From: Hymenobacter sp. YIM 151858-1
GTDB lineage: Bacteria; Bacteroidota; Bacteroidia; Cytophagales; Hymenobacteraceae
NCBI RefSeq assembly: GCF_025979705.1
Contig: NZ_CP110136.1
Coordinates: forward strand, 3,658,001 to 3,722,000
Length of the DNA: 64,000 nt
Direction of reading: 5' to 3'
The notes under the pieces are model-generated. The model had not been told where the DNA came from and ran no database searches. It saw nothing but the letters and a program-made list of their open reading frames with translations. Both the position numbers and the translations under genes were made by a program. The stretch's first letter is position 1; each line of letters opens with the position of its first letter. Positions 17,522 to 28,433 of the stretch are shown piece by piece.

Positions 17522-18001
17522 ATGAACTGGGCAATACTCAGGGGTATACTGATTGCTGGTTTGATTGTGCTGTATGCTTGGCTCATGATTTCGCAGACAA
17601 TGAGTAGCAATGAGCACGTCAAACAGGTAAAAAGCCAGCTTGGGCAACTGAATATGGCTAGTGTGCAGTCAATTCTATTGGCTCCTCTGCAAGGATATCA
17701 GTCACTGGTTCAGGATACAGTGATAATTCGGGATACGGCTGCTATAGAAGCATTTATAAATCGGTATAAGAGCATGGGAAGATGCCGTTCTTGCCGGGGT
17801 AATCTACCGGGGAACTGGCAAGTGAAGTTGATTTTTCAAATGAAAAATGGCGCAACAATACCTTCAACAGTGCACCATAGCGACGACATGAACATTGTTT
17901 TTATACCCACGAAAGAGAAACAAGCTGCGGGTGGCTACGAAGATTATTTCGTCGACAGTCCGCAAAACGATTTAGATAGTCTCATCGTGAATTATAAGTA
18001 A
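17522..18001 (+). CDS. One-helix protein of low GC, unknown function
   Basis: Encodes 159 residues from the ATG at 17522; an in-frame TTG at 17480 lies inside a repeat and is rejected. Residues 5-24 form a transmembrane helix, followed by a soluble domain with the Cys pair CRSC near residue 94. No family is recognised. Its base composition and codon use (many A/T-ending codons) differ clearly from both neighbours, which are strongly GC-rich, indicating recent acquisition or insertion into the cluster. It stops 42 bp before the ATPase gene, in the same direction. Confidence 0.7.
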   Translation: MNWAILRGILIAGLIVLYAWLMISQTMSSNEHVKQVKSQLGQLNMASVQSILLAPLQGYQSLVQDTVIIRDTAAIEAFINRYKSMGRCRSCRGNLPGNWQVKLIFQMKNGATIPSTVHHSDDMNIVFIPTKEKQAAGGYEDYFVDSPQNDLDSLIVNYK

Positions 18002-18043
18002 GCATTACTTCAAACCTCTCTCTAAACCGACCTCACCCCAAGC

Positions 18044-21000
18044 ATGGCCAAAGTCCTCCGCCTGCATAACAGCGGCTCGCAGCAAATCCAGGGCTGGCAA
18101 CAGACCGGTCCGCTCACGAGCACCGAAATCAATACCATTACCGACCCCACGGGCGGCCGCACGCGCAACCTGGCGGTATCCATCCCGACGCCTTTCGCGC
18201 GGATGCACCTCTTCGAAACCGCCTTCGACTTTGTGGCGCGCGAGGGCAGCCGCAACCCTAACTCGGTGTACCACGAGCTGGTGTCGCATTATTGGGATTT
18301 GCTGGAGCTGCTCTACAACTACCACCTCTACAGCCAAGCCGGCCGCCGCATTACGCTGCGCCGCTGGAACGCCGAGACGGAGCTGAACCGCATGCAGGCC
18401 GACCCGAACACGCGCCCCCTAGGTGAAACGCTGCGGTTGTTTTGGCAAGACGAGCGGTTCCGCGAAACGCCCGATCTGTACCTGATTTTCTACGAGTCGC
18501 CGGGCTTGGCGGGCGGGCCACGCCTGCTGGGCGGTACTTCGCCGCTGACGTTGCTGTTCACGGCGCCCGCCGTGCCGGTGCTCGATGTGGAGCGCCCCCG
18601 CGCCGGTGGCCGCTACTTCGACCACCAGTATGTAGGCCTGGAGCAGCGCGACCCCGCGTTTCAGGACTTCGTGTACGAGCTGTTCCTGACGTTCCCGCGC
18701 CTGCAGGACCGCAACTTTGCCCACCGCGTATTCGCCACCCTCGACCGCAACCGCATCAGCCAGATGCAGCTGCAGGGCGACCGGAACGCGCAGCTCTTCG
18801 GCTCGCGCTACCCAGCCCTTACCGATGTGCAGGGCAATCCGGCCTACGTGCGCAACATCCCGATGCCTGGCCGCGCCGACCAGACGGCCGTGATGTCGTC
18901 GGACCTGTTCATTCAGCCCACCCGCGACCTAGGCCCCGGCCAGGTACGCCCGCTGGTACTGCGCCCCAACCTGGCCATGGGCGGCGTAAACTACCTGAAC
19001 GGCCAACCCTGGGACGACCGCACGCCCGTGCCCTACGTGGACGAGCAGCCCATGAGCAGCCGCGTGCTGCCAGGCAAAGGCTTTAAATATCCCTACCTCA
19101 CAGTGGGCGACTTCCTGGCCGACTCCCTGGTAGAGCTGCCCTACGAGCTGAACGCCGAGCGCTACCACACCGGTCGCGTTACCTTCCAGTACGGCGCCGA
19201 TGCCCAAGGCCGTTCGCGCTTCCCGTACCTGCTGCCGCTGCAGCCAGCCTTCTTCGAGTACTTCACCGAGCACGACCTAGCCGAGCTGCTGCACTTCACC
19301 ATTGATCTGAACCACGTGCGCGTTTCGCTGCGGGTGCCGGTGCAGCAAGGGCGCTTCATCACCTTGGAGCGCAGCTACTACACCAATCCGCAGAACCCCA
19401 AAGATGAAATGGGGCGCGAGATTCCGGAGAAGGGCCGCATCGTGCGCGCCAACGTGGGCCTAGGTGTGTTCCCGTTCTACAAGTTCCGGCAGCAGCCCGA
19501 GTACAACGACCTGTACAAGGTGATGCTGGTAGATGCCGACAACGGCCCGGCCCAGCTGCAGAAGCAGTACAACGTGGAGTTTTATGTGGGTGGCGAGCGG
19601 CTAACCGACCAAGGCGCAGCCCGCCGTGCTACCCGCTACGAGCGCACCCGCAAGAGCATCAACACCGCCGGTAGCAGTTACTACGAGGTCACGGGCACGC
19701 ACTTCGATGTGGCCGAGTTGGTGTGCCCTGCCGGCCCCGGCTTGCCGCCTGCCCGTGGCCTGATGGTACCGCGCTGGAAGGAGCTGGACCGCGGCACGCG
19801 CCGCTTCACCTTCGCCGTCGACTTTGGTACCACCAACACCCACATTGCTTACTCCGACGGCCCCAGCAGCCACCCGCGCCCGCTCACCATCGGCGAGGTA
19901 GACCAGCAGGTTACCTGGCTGCACGCGCCGTTGCCCGACCTAGGGCTTTCGGGTGCGCAGCGCTTCCGGCAGGGTGCTCAGCAGCTGCAGGCCGACATTG
20001 CCGCCCTGCAAAACCGCGAGTTCATTCCGTCGTTTATCGGCGAGGGTGGGGCCTCTTACGCCTTCCCGGTGCGTACGGCCGTGTGCGAAACCAGCACCTT
20101 CCCGAACGAGCCGGCCCGTGTGCTCGGCAACATCAACATCGGCTTCAGCATCAACACCGAAACTTCGGCCGAACTGCCCCAGAACCGTTTCGTTACGAAC
20201 CTGAAATGGTCGGCTGAGCTCGACCCGAGCGGCGTAACGCGCATCGAGGCGTTCTTCCGCGAGGTAATGCTGCTGCTCAAGCACAAAGCTGCCCTCAACG
20301 GCGGCATCATGGAAGACACCCGCGTGGTGTGGTTCGCCCCGTTGAGCTTCGATGCCTTCCTGCGCAACCAGTTCAAGGACAAGTGGGACCAGGCCTTCCA
20401 GCAGGTGTTCCGCACCCGCCGCGACACGCTCACGCTCACTGAGTCGGTGGCGCCGTACTACTACCTCACGGCCACCAACCAGGTAGTGCCCTCGCGCGAC
20501 GAGAACGTGGTGAACATCGACATCGGCGGCGGTACTACCGACTTGCTGCTGTTTGCCGATTCGCGCCCGGCCTTTAGCACCTCGTTCCGTTTTGCCGGCA
20601 ACGATTTGTGGGGCGACGGCTACGCCCGCGTGCAGGGTGCGCCCAAGCAAAACGGCCTGCTGCGCCTAGGTGTGGGCCACGTAGAGAGCCTGCCCGACTC
20701 GGAGCAAAACCAGGAGTTCAAAGGCTATCTGCGCGCCGCCCTCAGCAACAACGACTTCGGCTCAGCCGACGTTACCTCGCTGCTGTTCCTCTACGACGAT
20801 GCCCTGCGTTTCTCGCAAAGCCTTGCCCTAGGCAAGGGTCGCCAGCTGCGCGTGCTGTTCTACCTGCACTACACCAGCATCATCTACCACGTTGGCCAGC
20901 TCACGCAGCACCTGGGCCTCAAGCTGCCGCGCTACCTGTGCTTCTCGGGCAAAGGCAGCCTGTACCTGCGTCTGCTCGCGGGCGGCACCAGCATGGGCGC

Positions 21001-21511
21001 CATCGAGCGTATCTCGAAAGCCGTGCTGAAAGCCGCCTCGGGGCAGGAGCCGCCGCACAACTTCCGCGTGATTCTGGCCGATAACCCCAAGGAGGCCACC
21101 ACCAACGGCGGTGTGCTGTTCGAGGAAAGCCAATCGGCCCCGGATGTGGACAGCATCAAGAACATTCGCTTGGTAGGCGCGCAGGACGGTCCTGAAATTG
21201 GCAGTCTGCGCCTGAAAGCCCGCGGCGTGGATGCCGATATGCGCCAAGCCGTGCTCGACAACATGCGCCGCTTCCTAGAGCTGGTACTCACCAACGACGA
21301 CGTGGCTCCGCTGATGCGCGAAGTAGGCGTCGACATCGACCGTGGCCGCGTACTCGACTTCATGCTGCGCGAAGTGGAGGACAGCCTGAACCTAGGCCTG
21401 CACCAGATGGAGCGTAACCTAGGCTCGGAGGAAACCCTACCCGAAACGTTGTTCTTCCTGCCGCTCAAGCAGTCGTTGTTCAACCTAGGCCGCGACTTGC
21501 TGCAAGGGTAA
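18044..21511 (+). CDS. Large Hsp70/actin-fold ATPase with novel N-terminal half
   Basis: Encodes 1155 residues. The C-terminal half carries the three ASKHA nucleotide-binding motifs: phosphate 1 AVDFGTTNTHIAYSDG (D593), phosphate 2 NIDIGGGTTDLLLF (D826) and the adenosine motif LCFSGKGSLYLRLL (near 966-972). The first 580 residues are of unrecognised fold, mixed alpha/beta with many aromatic residues, and are not an Hsp70 arrangement, where the ATPase is N-terminal. There is no signal peptide, so it is cytoplasmic. Very large ASKHA proteins such as the SrfB family are an alternative affiliation to test. Context implies an ATP-dependent switch or filament working with the tubulin-like protein and the motor pair. 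Confidence 0.83.
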   Translation: MAKVLRLHNSGSQQIQGWQQTGPLTSTEINTITDPTGGRTRNLAVSIPTPFARMHLFETAFDFVAREGSRNPNSVYHELVSHYWDLLELLYNYHLYSQAGRRITLRRWNAETELNRMQADPNTRPLGETLRLFWQDERFRETPDLYLIFYESPGLAGGPRLLGGTSPLTLLFTAPAVPVLDVERPRAGGRYFDHQYVGLEQRDPAFQDFVYELFLTFPRLQDRNFAHRVFATLDRNRISQMQLQGDRNAQLFGSRYPALTDVQGNPAYVRNIPMPGRADQTAVMSSDLFIQPTRDLGPGQVRPLVLRPNLAMGGVNYLNGQPWDDRTPVPYVDEQPMSSRVLPGKGFKYPYLTVGDFLADSLVELPYELNAERYHTGRVTFQYGADAQGRSRFPYLLPLQPAFFEYFTEHDLAELLHFTIDLNHVRVSLRVPVQQGRFITLERSYYTNPQNPKDEMGREIPEKGRIVRANVGLGVFPFYKFRQQPEYNDLYKVMLVDADNGPAQLQKQYNVEFYVGGERLTDQGAARRATRYERTRKSINTAGSSYYEVTGTHFDVAELVCPAGPGLPPARGLMVPRWKELDRGTRRFTFAVDFGTTNTHIAYSDGPSSHPRPLTIGEVDQQVTWLHAPLPDLGLSGAQRFRQGAQQLQADIAALQNREFIPSFIGEGGASYAFPVRTAVCETSTFPNEPARVLGNINIGFSINTETSAELPQNRFVTNLKWSAELDPSGVTRIEAFFREVMLLLKHKAALNGGIMEDTRVVWFAPLSFDAFLRNQFKDKWDQAFQQVFRTRRDTLTLTESVAPYYYLTATNQVVPSRDENVVNIDIGGGTTDLLLFADSRPAFSTSFRFAGNDLWGDGYARVQGAPKQNGLLRLGVGHVESLPDSEQNQEFKGYLRAALSNNDFGSADVTSLLFLYDDALRFSQSLALGKGRQLRVLFYLHYTSIIYHVGQLTQHLGLKLPRYLCFSGKGSLYLRLLAGGTSMGAIERISKAVLKAASGQEPPHNFRVILADNPKEATTNGGVLFEESQSAPDVDSIKNIRLVGAQDGPEIGSLRLKARGVDADMRQAVLDNMRRFLELVLTNDDVAPLMREVGVDIDRGRVLDFMLREVEDSLNLGLHQMERNLGSEETLPETLFFLPLKQSLFNLGRDLLQG

Positions 21512-21513
21512 TA

Positions 21514-21614
21514 GTAGCGCGGACTTTGTAGTCCGCGTCCACAGATAGTAACTTCTGATCAGTTGAACGATTGAGAATACTATCCGGGGACGCGGACTAC
21601 AAAGTCCGCGCTAC
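21514..21614. repeat. 101-bp palindromic repeat, copy 1
   Basis: Perfect 24-bp terminal inverted repeats (21514-21537 and 21591-21614); each arm is itself a small hairpin (GCGGACT-TTGT-AGTCCGC). Inner GATAGTA/TACTATC also pair. A second copy of equal length lies at 25768-25868. It resembles a REP/MITE-type non-autonomous element. Confidence 0.92.
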
Positions 21615-21669
21615 AGCCGTGCAGCCCTGCGCCTATCTATATTCCGCTTAAGTCTTTCGCCTCCTTCGA

Positions 21670-23205
21670 ATGCATATCCGGATTACCTCCTTGCTTACCG
21701 GCTTGCTGCTTACCGCTTCGGCTGCCGTGCAGGCCCAAACCGCTCCTGGCCAGCCCACGCTCGAGGAGAAAAAAGTACAGATATGGTGCGCTACGGCCCG
21801 GTTCGTGTTCAACGACACCGGCCGGCCGAATCTGAAAAGCAACCTGCGTTGCGATGCTACGCTGCGCGAGTTCGAGAACAGCATCAAGGCCGATAGCCAG
21901 CGCGTGTACTCGCGCCTGTACCAGCCGCTCGAAGGCAAAGGCGTGATGTACAAAGGCCTGGGCTCGGATGGCTCGAGGCTGCAAAAACTCACCAACGAGA
22001 TTGTGCGGCAACTGGGCTCGTCGCCGGCGCGGCGCAACACGCCCGAGCGCCTGGCGCAAGTGCAGCGGCTCGAAGGCGCCTTCAACGCCTACCTTACGCA
22101 GGGCACGCCCATCCCCGACGATATCGGCCTGCTGAATGCCACTGCTTCGGAAGCCACCTTCGACAGCACCGCTACCATGGCTGCCAACGGTATGGCTGAG
22201 CAACCCGACCTAGGGCAGGCCGAGGCCGATACCGAAAGCGTGGCTTCGGCCCGAGCCGCATCGGCCGAAAGCCCCATGACGCGCCTCTTCGGCCCGATTG
22301 CGCTGATTTTGTCGTTGCTGAGCCTGGTGCTGTGGTTTTTGGAGCGGCGGGTACTGCGCAATCACATCAGCGAGCTGCGCGACCGGGCCTCGCGCCACCG
22401 CAACGAGCTCGACTCCATTCGCACCACCTCCGGCCTAGGTAGCCGAAACGCCGCTGCCAGCGAAGCACCCGCCGAGCTGACGTTCAGCCAGCGCAAGCAA
22501 ATTGAAGAACTGGTGGAGCGCATGGTGCAGCAGCGCCTAGCCGATTTGCAGCCGCACGGCCGCCCCACGGCAGCGCCCGAGCCGGCTATGCCTACCGTAG
22601 CCGCAGCACCAGCGCAGAACGCGCCACGAAACAAACCAGCCGCTGCGCCAGCGCCCGAGCGCGTACGCCAAGCGCCACCGGCTCCGGCGGCACCTGCGCG
22701 CCCGGTGGCAGTAGCCCCGCCACCTAGGGAGGAAGTACCGGCCCCCGTAGCACCCATTCCGGCTGGCTCGCCGGCCGTAGCACCGCGCGACGAGTTCGAT
22801 AGCCTGGTGCCGCCCGTGCAGTTGCCCAGTCCAACGCCCGCCGCACCGATTGCCCCGCCACCTGCACCCACGCCCGACCCGGCTCCGGTGGGCCACTTCT
22901 ATGTGAAAGTGCCTGTAAACGGGGGCTTCTCCGATTACGACCTTCACTCGGTAGCCCAGCACGACAGCATCTACGAAATCACGCCCGATCCGCAGCGGCC
23001 CGATGCGGCTACGTTCCGCATCAACCCCAACTCGCAGGTACACGCCTACGCCATCCAGAACGCGCAGTACTCCTTGCGCGAGGCTTGCCGCTACCAGCCG
23101 CCTGCTGGCCCGGTGTCGCGCATCATCACCGATGAGCCGGGCTACCTGCGGAAAGTAGGCGCCACCTGGCAAATCGAGCAGAAGGCAGCTATTCACTTCG
23201 AGTAG
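21670..23205 (+). CDS. Membrane protein with Pro/Ala-rich linker
   Basis: Encodes 511 residues. A signal peptide ends near AVQAQ; a periplasmic region of about 180 residues follows (with Cys in QIWCATAR and LRCDAT); one transmembrane helix lies at about 208-224; then a charged helix (residues 225-290), a long Pro/Ala-rich linker (about 295-410) and a C-terminal globular domain (about 413-511, starting VGHFYVKVPVNGGFSDYDL). It could therefore transmit a periplasmic signal to a cytoplasmic partner. No family is recognised. It lies between the ATPase and the MotA-like gene of the same cluster. Confidence 0.8.
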   Translation: MHIRITSLLTGLLLTASAAVQAQTAPGQPTLEEKKVQIWCATARFVFNDTGRPNLKSNLRCDATLREFENSIKADSQRVYSRLYQPLEGKGVMYKGLGSDGSRLQKLTNEIVRQLGSSPARRNTPERLAQVQRLEGAFNAYLTQGTPIPDDIGLLNATASEATFDSTATMAANGMAEQPDLGQAEADTESVASARAASAESPMTRLFGPIALILSLLSLVLWFLERRVLRNHISELRDRASRHRNELDSIRTTSGLGSRNAAASEAPAELTFSQRKQIEELVERMVQQRLADLQPHGRPTAAPEPAMPTVAAAPAQNAPRNKPAAAPAPERVRQAPPAPAAPARPVAVAPPPREEVPAPVAPIPAGSPAVAPRDEFDSLVPPVQLPSPTPAAPIAPPPAPTPDPAPVGHFYVKVPVNGGFSDYDLHSVAQHDSIYEITPDPQRPDAATFRINPNSQVHAYAIQNAQYSLREACRYQPPAGPVSRIITDEPGYLRKVGATWQIEQKAAIHFE

Positions 23206-23223
23206 CCCGTCTAGGGCTAAATA

Positions 23224-23346
23224 CTAGTTCCCCTCCTCAGATGAGGAGGGGTTAGGGGTGGTTGAAGAACTAGAGGCTAGATCTAGTAACTGTTCAACGA
23301 CAAGTCAACCACCCCTAGCCCCTCCTCAGCTGAGGAGGGGAACTAG
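23224..23346. repeat. CCCCTCCTCA-type inverted repeat, full copy
   Basis: Two 41-bp arms (23224-23264 and 23306-23346) complement each other with about two mismatches. Each arm contains a shorter internal palindrome CCCCTCCTCAGNTGAGGAGGGG. A partial relative lies at 17426. It fills the gap before the MotA/ZorA-like gene. Confidence 0.9.
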
Positions 23347-23390
23347 CTTGTAGGCTTCGGCCTTAATTTGATACTGATTAGCTTCGTCGC

Positions 23391-24848
23391 ATGCTTGAAA
23401 TCATACTTGAACTGGTTGTAATAGGCGTTATCGTGGCGCTGCAAATCCGGGCGTTTATCCGGACGCGCACGCAGGCCCGGCGGCTGGCAGCCTTGTACCC
23501 GCCCCGCACCGATCTGCGCGTGGAGCACCGCCTCGTAACGCCCGACGGCCGCGACATGGCCGAGTATGCTGCCGATGCACCCGCTGATGCCTACCCGGTT
23601 GATATCATTCGGGCCGATAACGTTTCGGCTGATTTCAAGGAAATCATCAACGATACCAACGAGTACCTGCGCCACAACAAAGGCGCGGCGGCCGATTTTG
23701 GCATCCTGAAAGACATTGCCATTCGGCAGGCGCAGGCGCCCGAGTCGAGTGCCCAGGCCAACGTGGCCACGCCGCTGTACCTAGGGCTGCTCGGCACGTT
23801 TCTGGGGGTTATCCTAGGTCTGGTAAGCATTGCCCGCCAGGGCATCACCGACGACGACGCCCTCACGCCCTTCCTTACCGGCGTACTCATCGCCATGACG
23901 GGCTCTTTCATGGGCCTCATGCTGACGTTGTTTGGCAACAGCGTGCTGCGCCACGCCCGGGCCGAGCGCGACCAGCGCCAGAACCAGTACTTCACCTTTC
24001 TGCAGGCGCGGCTGCTGCCCATTCTGCACAACGATATGTCGGCCAGCCTTTCGACCCTGAAGGGCGTGCTCGATGCGTTTAACCAGGATTTTGTAGGCCG
24101 CGTGTCGCTGTTCGAGCCCATCCTGAACACCATCACCGAGAACATCCGGGTGCAGCGCGACTTCTTGGTGAAGCTCGAGGAAATTGGCTTCGACCGAATG
24201 GCGCAGGCCAACCTGGCGGTGTTCGAGAAAGTGCGCGAGTCGGCGGAGCTGTTTGGGCAGTTTACGGCCTACCAGGAGCGCCTCAACCAGATGCTCGACA
24301 AAGGCACCGAAACCGGCATTATGGTCACGAGCATCCTCGACCGCCTCACCGGCTTCGAGCGCGGCATCAACAACCTAGGGCAGTACATCGGCCAGCACGA
24401 CAACTTGGTGCAACGGCAGCTCGACTTCTTCCAGCGCCACCAGACGGAGATGGGCAACCTTGCGGCCCGCACCGAGCAGTACTTCGACGAAGCCTCGCTG
24501 CACCTTACCGACTTGATGCGCCGCCGCCTCGAGCACCACGAGCGCGACGCCCAACTGGCCTACGAGAAATGGGGCGAGTACTTCCAGCGTATCAACCAAG
24601 ACAATGCTTTCGAGCGCATCATGCGCCAACTCGACCCGCTGCGCGACGTGAAAGCCAACCAAGAGGCCTTAACGCGCGACGTTTCGGCCACGCAACGCGA
24701 GCTGCTGCGGAAGGTAGAGCTGGATGCGCAGGTTGATGCCAAACTGCTGGCCGAGCTGACGGTGATGAACGAAATTTTGCGGAAAGCCACCGCTAAAAAT
24801 CGTCTTCAGCGCGGTATGGATAAGCTCTTTGGCGGGGTGAAGGAGTAA
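23391..24848 (+). CDS. MotA/TolQ/ExbB-like (ZorA-like) motor subunit
   Basis: Encodes 485 residues. An N-terminal helix (1-20) is followed by a cytoplasmic segment and two close transmembrane helices with the Gly-rich packing typical of proton-channel subunits: LYLGLLGTFLGVILGL (about 129-144) and LTGVLIAMTGSFMGLMLTLF (about 162-182). The remaining 300 residues are almost entirely helical and charged, a long cytoplasmic tail as in ZorA rather than ExbB or TolQ. With the MotB-like protein encoded next it should form a 5:2-type proton-driven rotary or torque-generating unit in the inner membrane. Zorya membership is inferred from architecture, not homology search. Confidence 0.82.
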   Translation: MLEIILELVVIGVIVALQIRAFIRTRTQARRLAALYPPRTDLRVEHRLVTPDGRDMAEYAADAPADAYPVDIIRADNVSADFKEIINDTNEYLRHNKGAAADFGILKDIAIRQAQAPESSAQANVATPLYLGLLGTFLGVILGLVSIARQGITDDDALTPFLTGVLIAMTGSFMGLMLTLFGNSVLRHARAERDQRQNQYFTFLQARLLPILHNDMSASLSTLKGVLDAFNQDFVGRVSLFEPILNTITENIRVQRDFLVKLEEIGFDRMAQANLAVFEKVRESAELFGQFTAYQERLNQMLDKGTETGIMVTSILDRLTGFERGINNLGQYIGQHDNLVQRQLDFFQRHQTEMGNLAARTEQYFDEASLHLTDLMRRRLEHHERDAQLAYEKWGEYFQRINQDNAFERIMRQLDPLRDVKANQEALTRDVSATQRELLRKVELDAQVDAKLLAELTVMNEILRKATAKNRLQRGMDKLFGGVKE

Positions 24849-24864
24849 GCTGATGTTGTTTAAC

Positions 24865-25049
24865 CTGTCATCCTGAGCAAAGCGAAGGACCTTGTCACGT
24901 AACAACAGTCACTTAGTACGTCATGTCGAGCTTGTCGAGACATCTCGCCTGATAGCAACTTCTATCTCACATCAGCAAGCGAGATGTCTCGACAAGCTCG
25001 ACATGACGGCCTTGCGTGAGAAGGTCCTTCGCTTTGCTCAGGATGACAG
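24865..25049. repeat. 185-bp nested double palindrome
   Basis: Outer arms of 29 bp (24865-24893 and 25021-25049) are perfect complements, and inside them a second pair of 29-bp arms (24920-24948 and 24979-25007) are also perfect complements. The outer and inner arms are unrelated in sequence, as if one palindromic repeat had inserted into another. It separates the MotA-like and MotB-like genes. Confidence 0.93.
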
Positions 25050-25071
25050 CCGAGTTTTAGTATCATAACCA

Positions 25072-25761
25072 ATGCCCAGCGCCGACCCACAACGCTCCGA
25101 CTTTTTCTGGCCCAGCTACGTGGACCTGATGACCTCCTTGTTCATCGTGATGCTGGTGCTGTTTGTGTACAGCTTCAAGCTATTCCGCGACCGGGAGCAG
25201 GAGCAGCGCCGCCTCTTGGGCGAGCTGAAGGTGAAGGCCAAAGAGCTCGAACAAATTCAGCGCATTCGCGAATCGCTCCGGCGGCTCGAAGGCAACTACT
25301 TCCGCTACGACCCCAGCAACGAACGGTACGAGCTGCGCGTGGACGTGCAGTTTAAGGCCGGCCGCGACGAAATTCAGGAACAGTACAAGCCGGCTTTGCT
25401 GAAGGCCGGTGGGTTGCTGCGCCAGCGCCTGCGCGCTATCCGTACCGAGCTGCCGGTGCGCTACCTGGTAATTGTAGAAGGCATGGCCGCGCGCTACCCG
25501 CAGGGCGACCCGCGCAACCGCCTTGAGGAGCAAACCACCTACCAGCTGAGCTACCGCCGCGCGCTCAACCTGCTGAACTTTTGGAAGCAGAACGGCGTGA
25601 ACTTCACCCAAGACCGCTCCGTCGAGCTCATCATTGGCGGCAGCGGTTTCTATGGCACTGGGCGCTATATCGGGCGCCGCGAGGGCGACAACAAGCGCTT
25701 CCTTATCCAGGTCATTCCCAAAGTTGGGCGCATTGAGGGAGCCACGGTAAATGCCAAGTAG
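25072..25761 (+). CDS. MotB/OmpA-like (ZorB-like) stator subunit
   Basis: Encodes 229 residues. A short cytoplasmic N terminus leads to one transmembrane helix with an acidic residue at its start (SYVDLMTSLFIVMLVLFVYS, D18), the likely proton-binding Asp of MotB/ZorB proteins. A coiled-coil linker (about 40-75) connects to an OmpA-like peptidoglycan-binding domain (about 95-225), with VQFKAGRDEIQ, IVEGMAAR and LSYRRALNLLNFW. It is the last gene of the cluster and should anchor the MotA-like partner to the cell wall. The pair is distinct from GldL/GldM at 53-56 kb. Confidence 0.85.
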   Translation: MPSADPQRSDFFWPSYVDLMTSLFIVMLVLFVYSFKLFRDREQEQRRLLGELKVKAKELEQIQRIRESLRRLEGNYFRYDPSNERYELRVDVQFKAGRDEIQEQYKPALLKAGGLLRQRLRAIRTELPVRYLVIVEGMAARYPQGDPRNRLEEQTTYQLSYRRALNLLNFWKQNGVNFTQDRSVELIIGGSGFYGTGRYIGRREGDNKRFLIQVIPKVGRIEGATVNAK

Positions 25762-25767
25762 CACGGT

Positions 25768-25868
25768 GTAGCGCGGACTTTGTAGTCCGCGTCCCCGGAT
25801 AGTAACTTCTAATCAGTTGAACGATTGAGAATACTATCCTGGAACGCGGACTACAAAGTCCGCGCTAC
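25768..25868. repeat. 101-bp palindromic repeat, copy 2
   Basis: Same length and terminal arms as the repeat at 21514, with only a few interior differences. It begins 6 bp after the stop of the MotB-like gene and ends 85 bp before the prolyl oligopeptidase start. Confidence 0.92.
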
Positions 25869-25953
25869 ACCTCTTACGCCGCGTTGCAACCGCTAACCAC
25901 AGCCGTTGCAGAAACCACTATTTTGCATACCTCCTCCGTTGTTATCCGTTCCT

Positions 25954-28173
<2,220 letters not shown>

Positions 28174-28240
28174 AGTGCCAGAGCGAGGGCTTCGGCTCGC
28201 GTTTGCGTGACCAGTGCCCTAGGGTGAATAAGACCCAGAC

Positions 28241-28270
28241 GGGGCCGACAAACCTTGGTTTGTCGGCCCC
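28241..28270. terminator. Hairpin after prolyl oligopeptidase
   Basis: A perfect 14-bp stem (28241-28254 with 28257-28270) and 2-nt centre, 67 bp after the stop codon. No clear T-run follows, so efficiency is uncertain. The rest of 28174-28433 shows no gene. Confidence 0.65.
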
Positions 28271-28433
28271 GCGTGTTATTGCACAAAATCTTACAAGCTG
28301 TGATTCTCGTAAGGTGCAGGCGTTGGAGTACCAAATAGCTACCCCAACCTATACCCCGGCGTAGGCTACCTGCCGCAGGCTGTGTATCTTGCGCCGCGAA
28401 AACCGCCTAGCCTTGATTTTTTCCGCTCCGAAT

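Noticed and set aside
22537-23196. 219-residue minus-strand frame
   Set aside because: Antisense of the Pro/Ala-rich linker of the 21670 gene.
13976-25761. Calling the cluster a canonical Zorya system
   Set aside because: No zorC, zorD or zorE-like gene was recognised; only the motor pair resembles ZorAB, so it is reported as a candidate relative instead.
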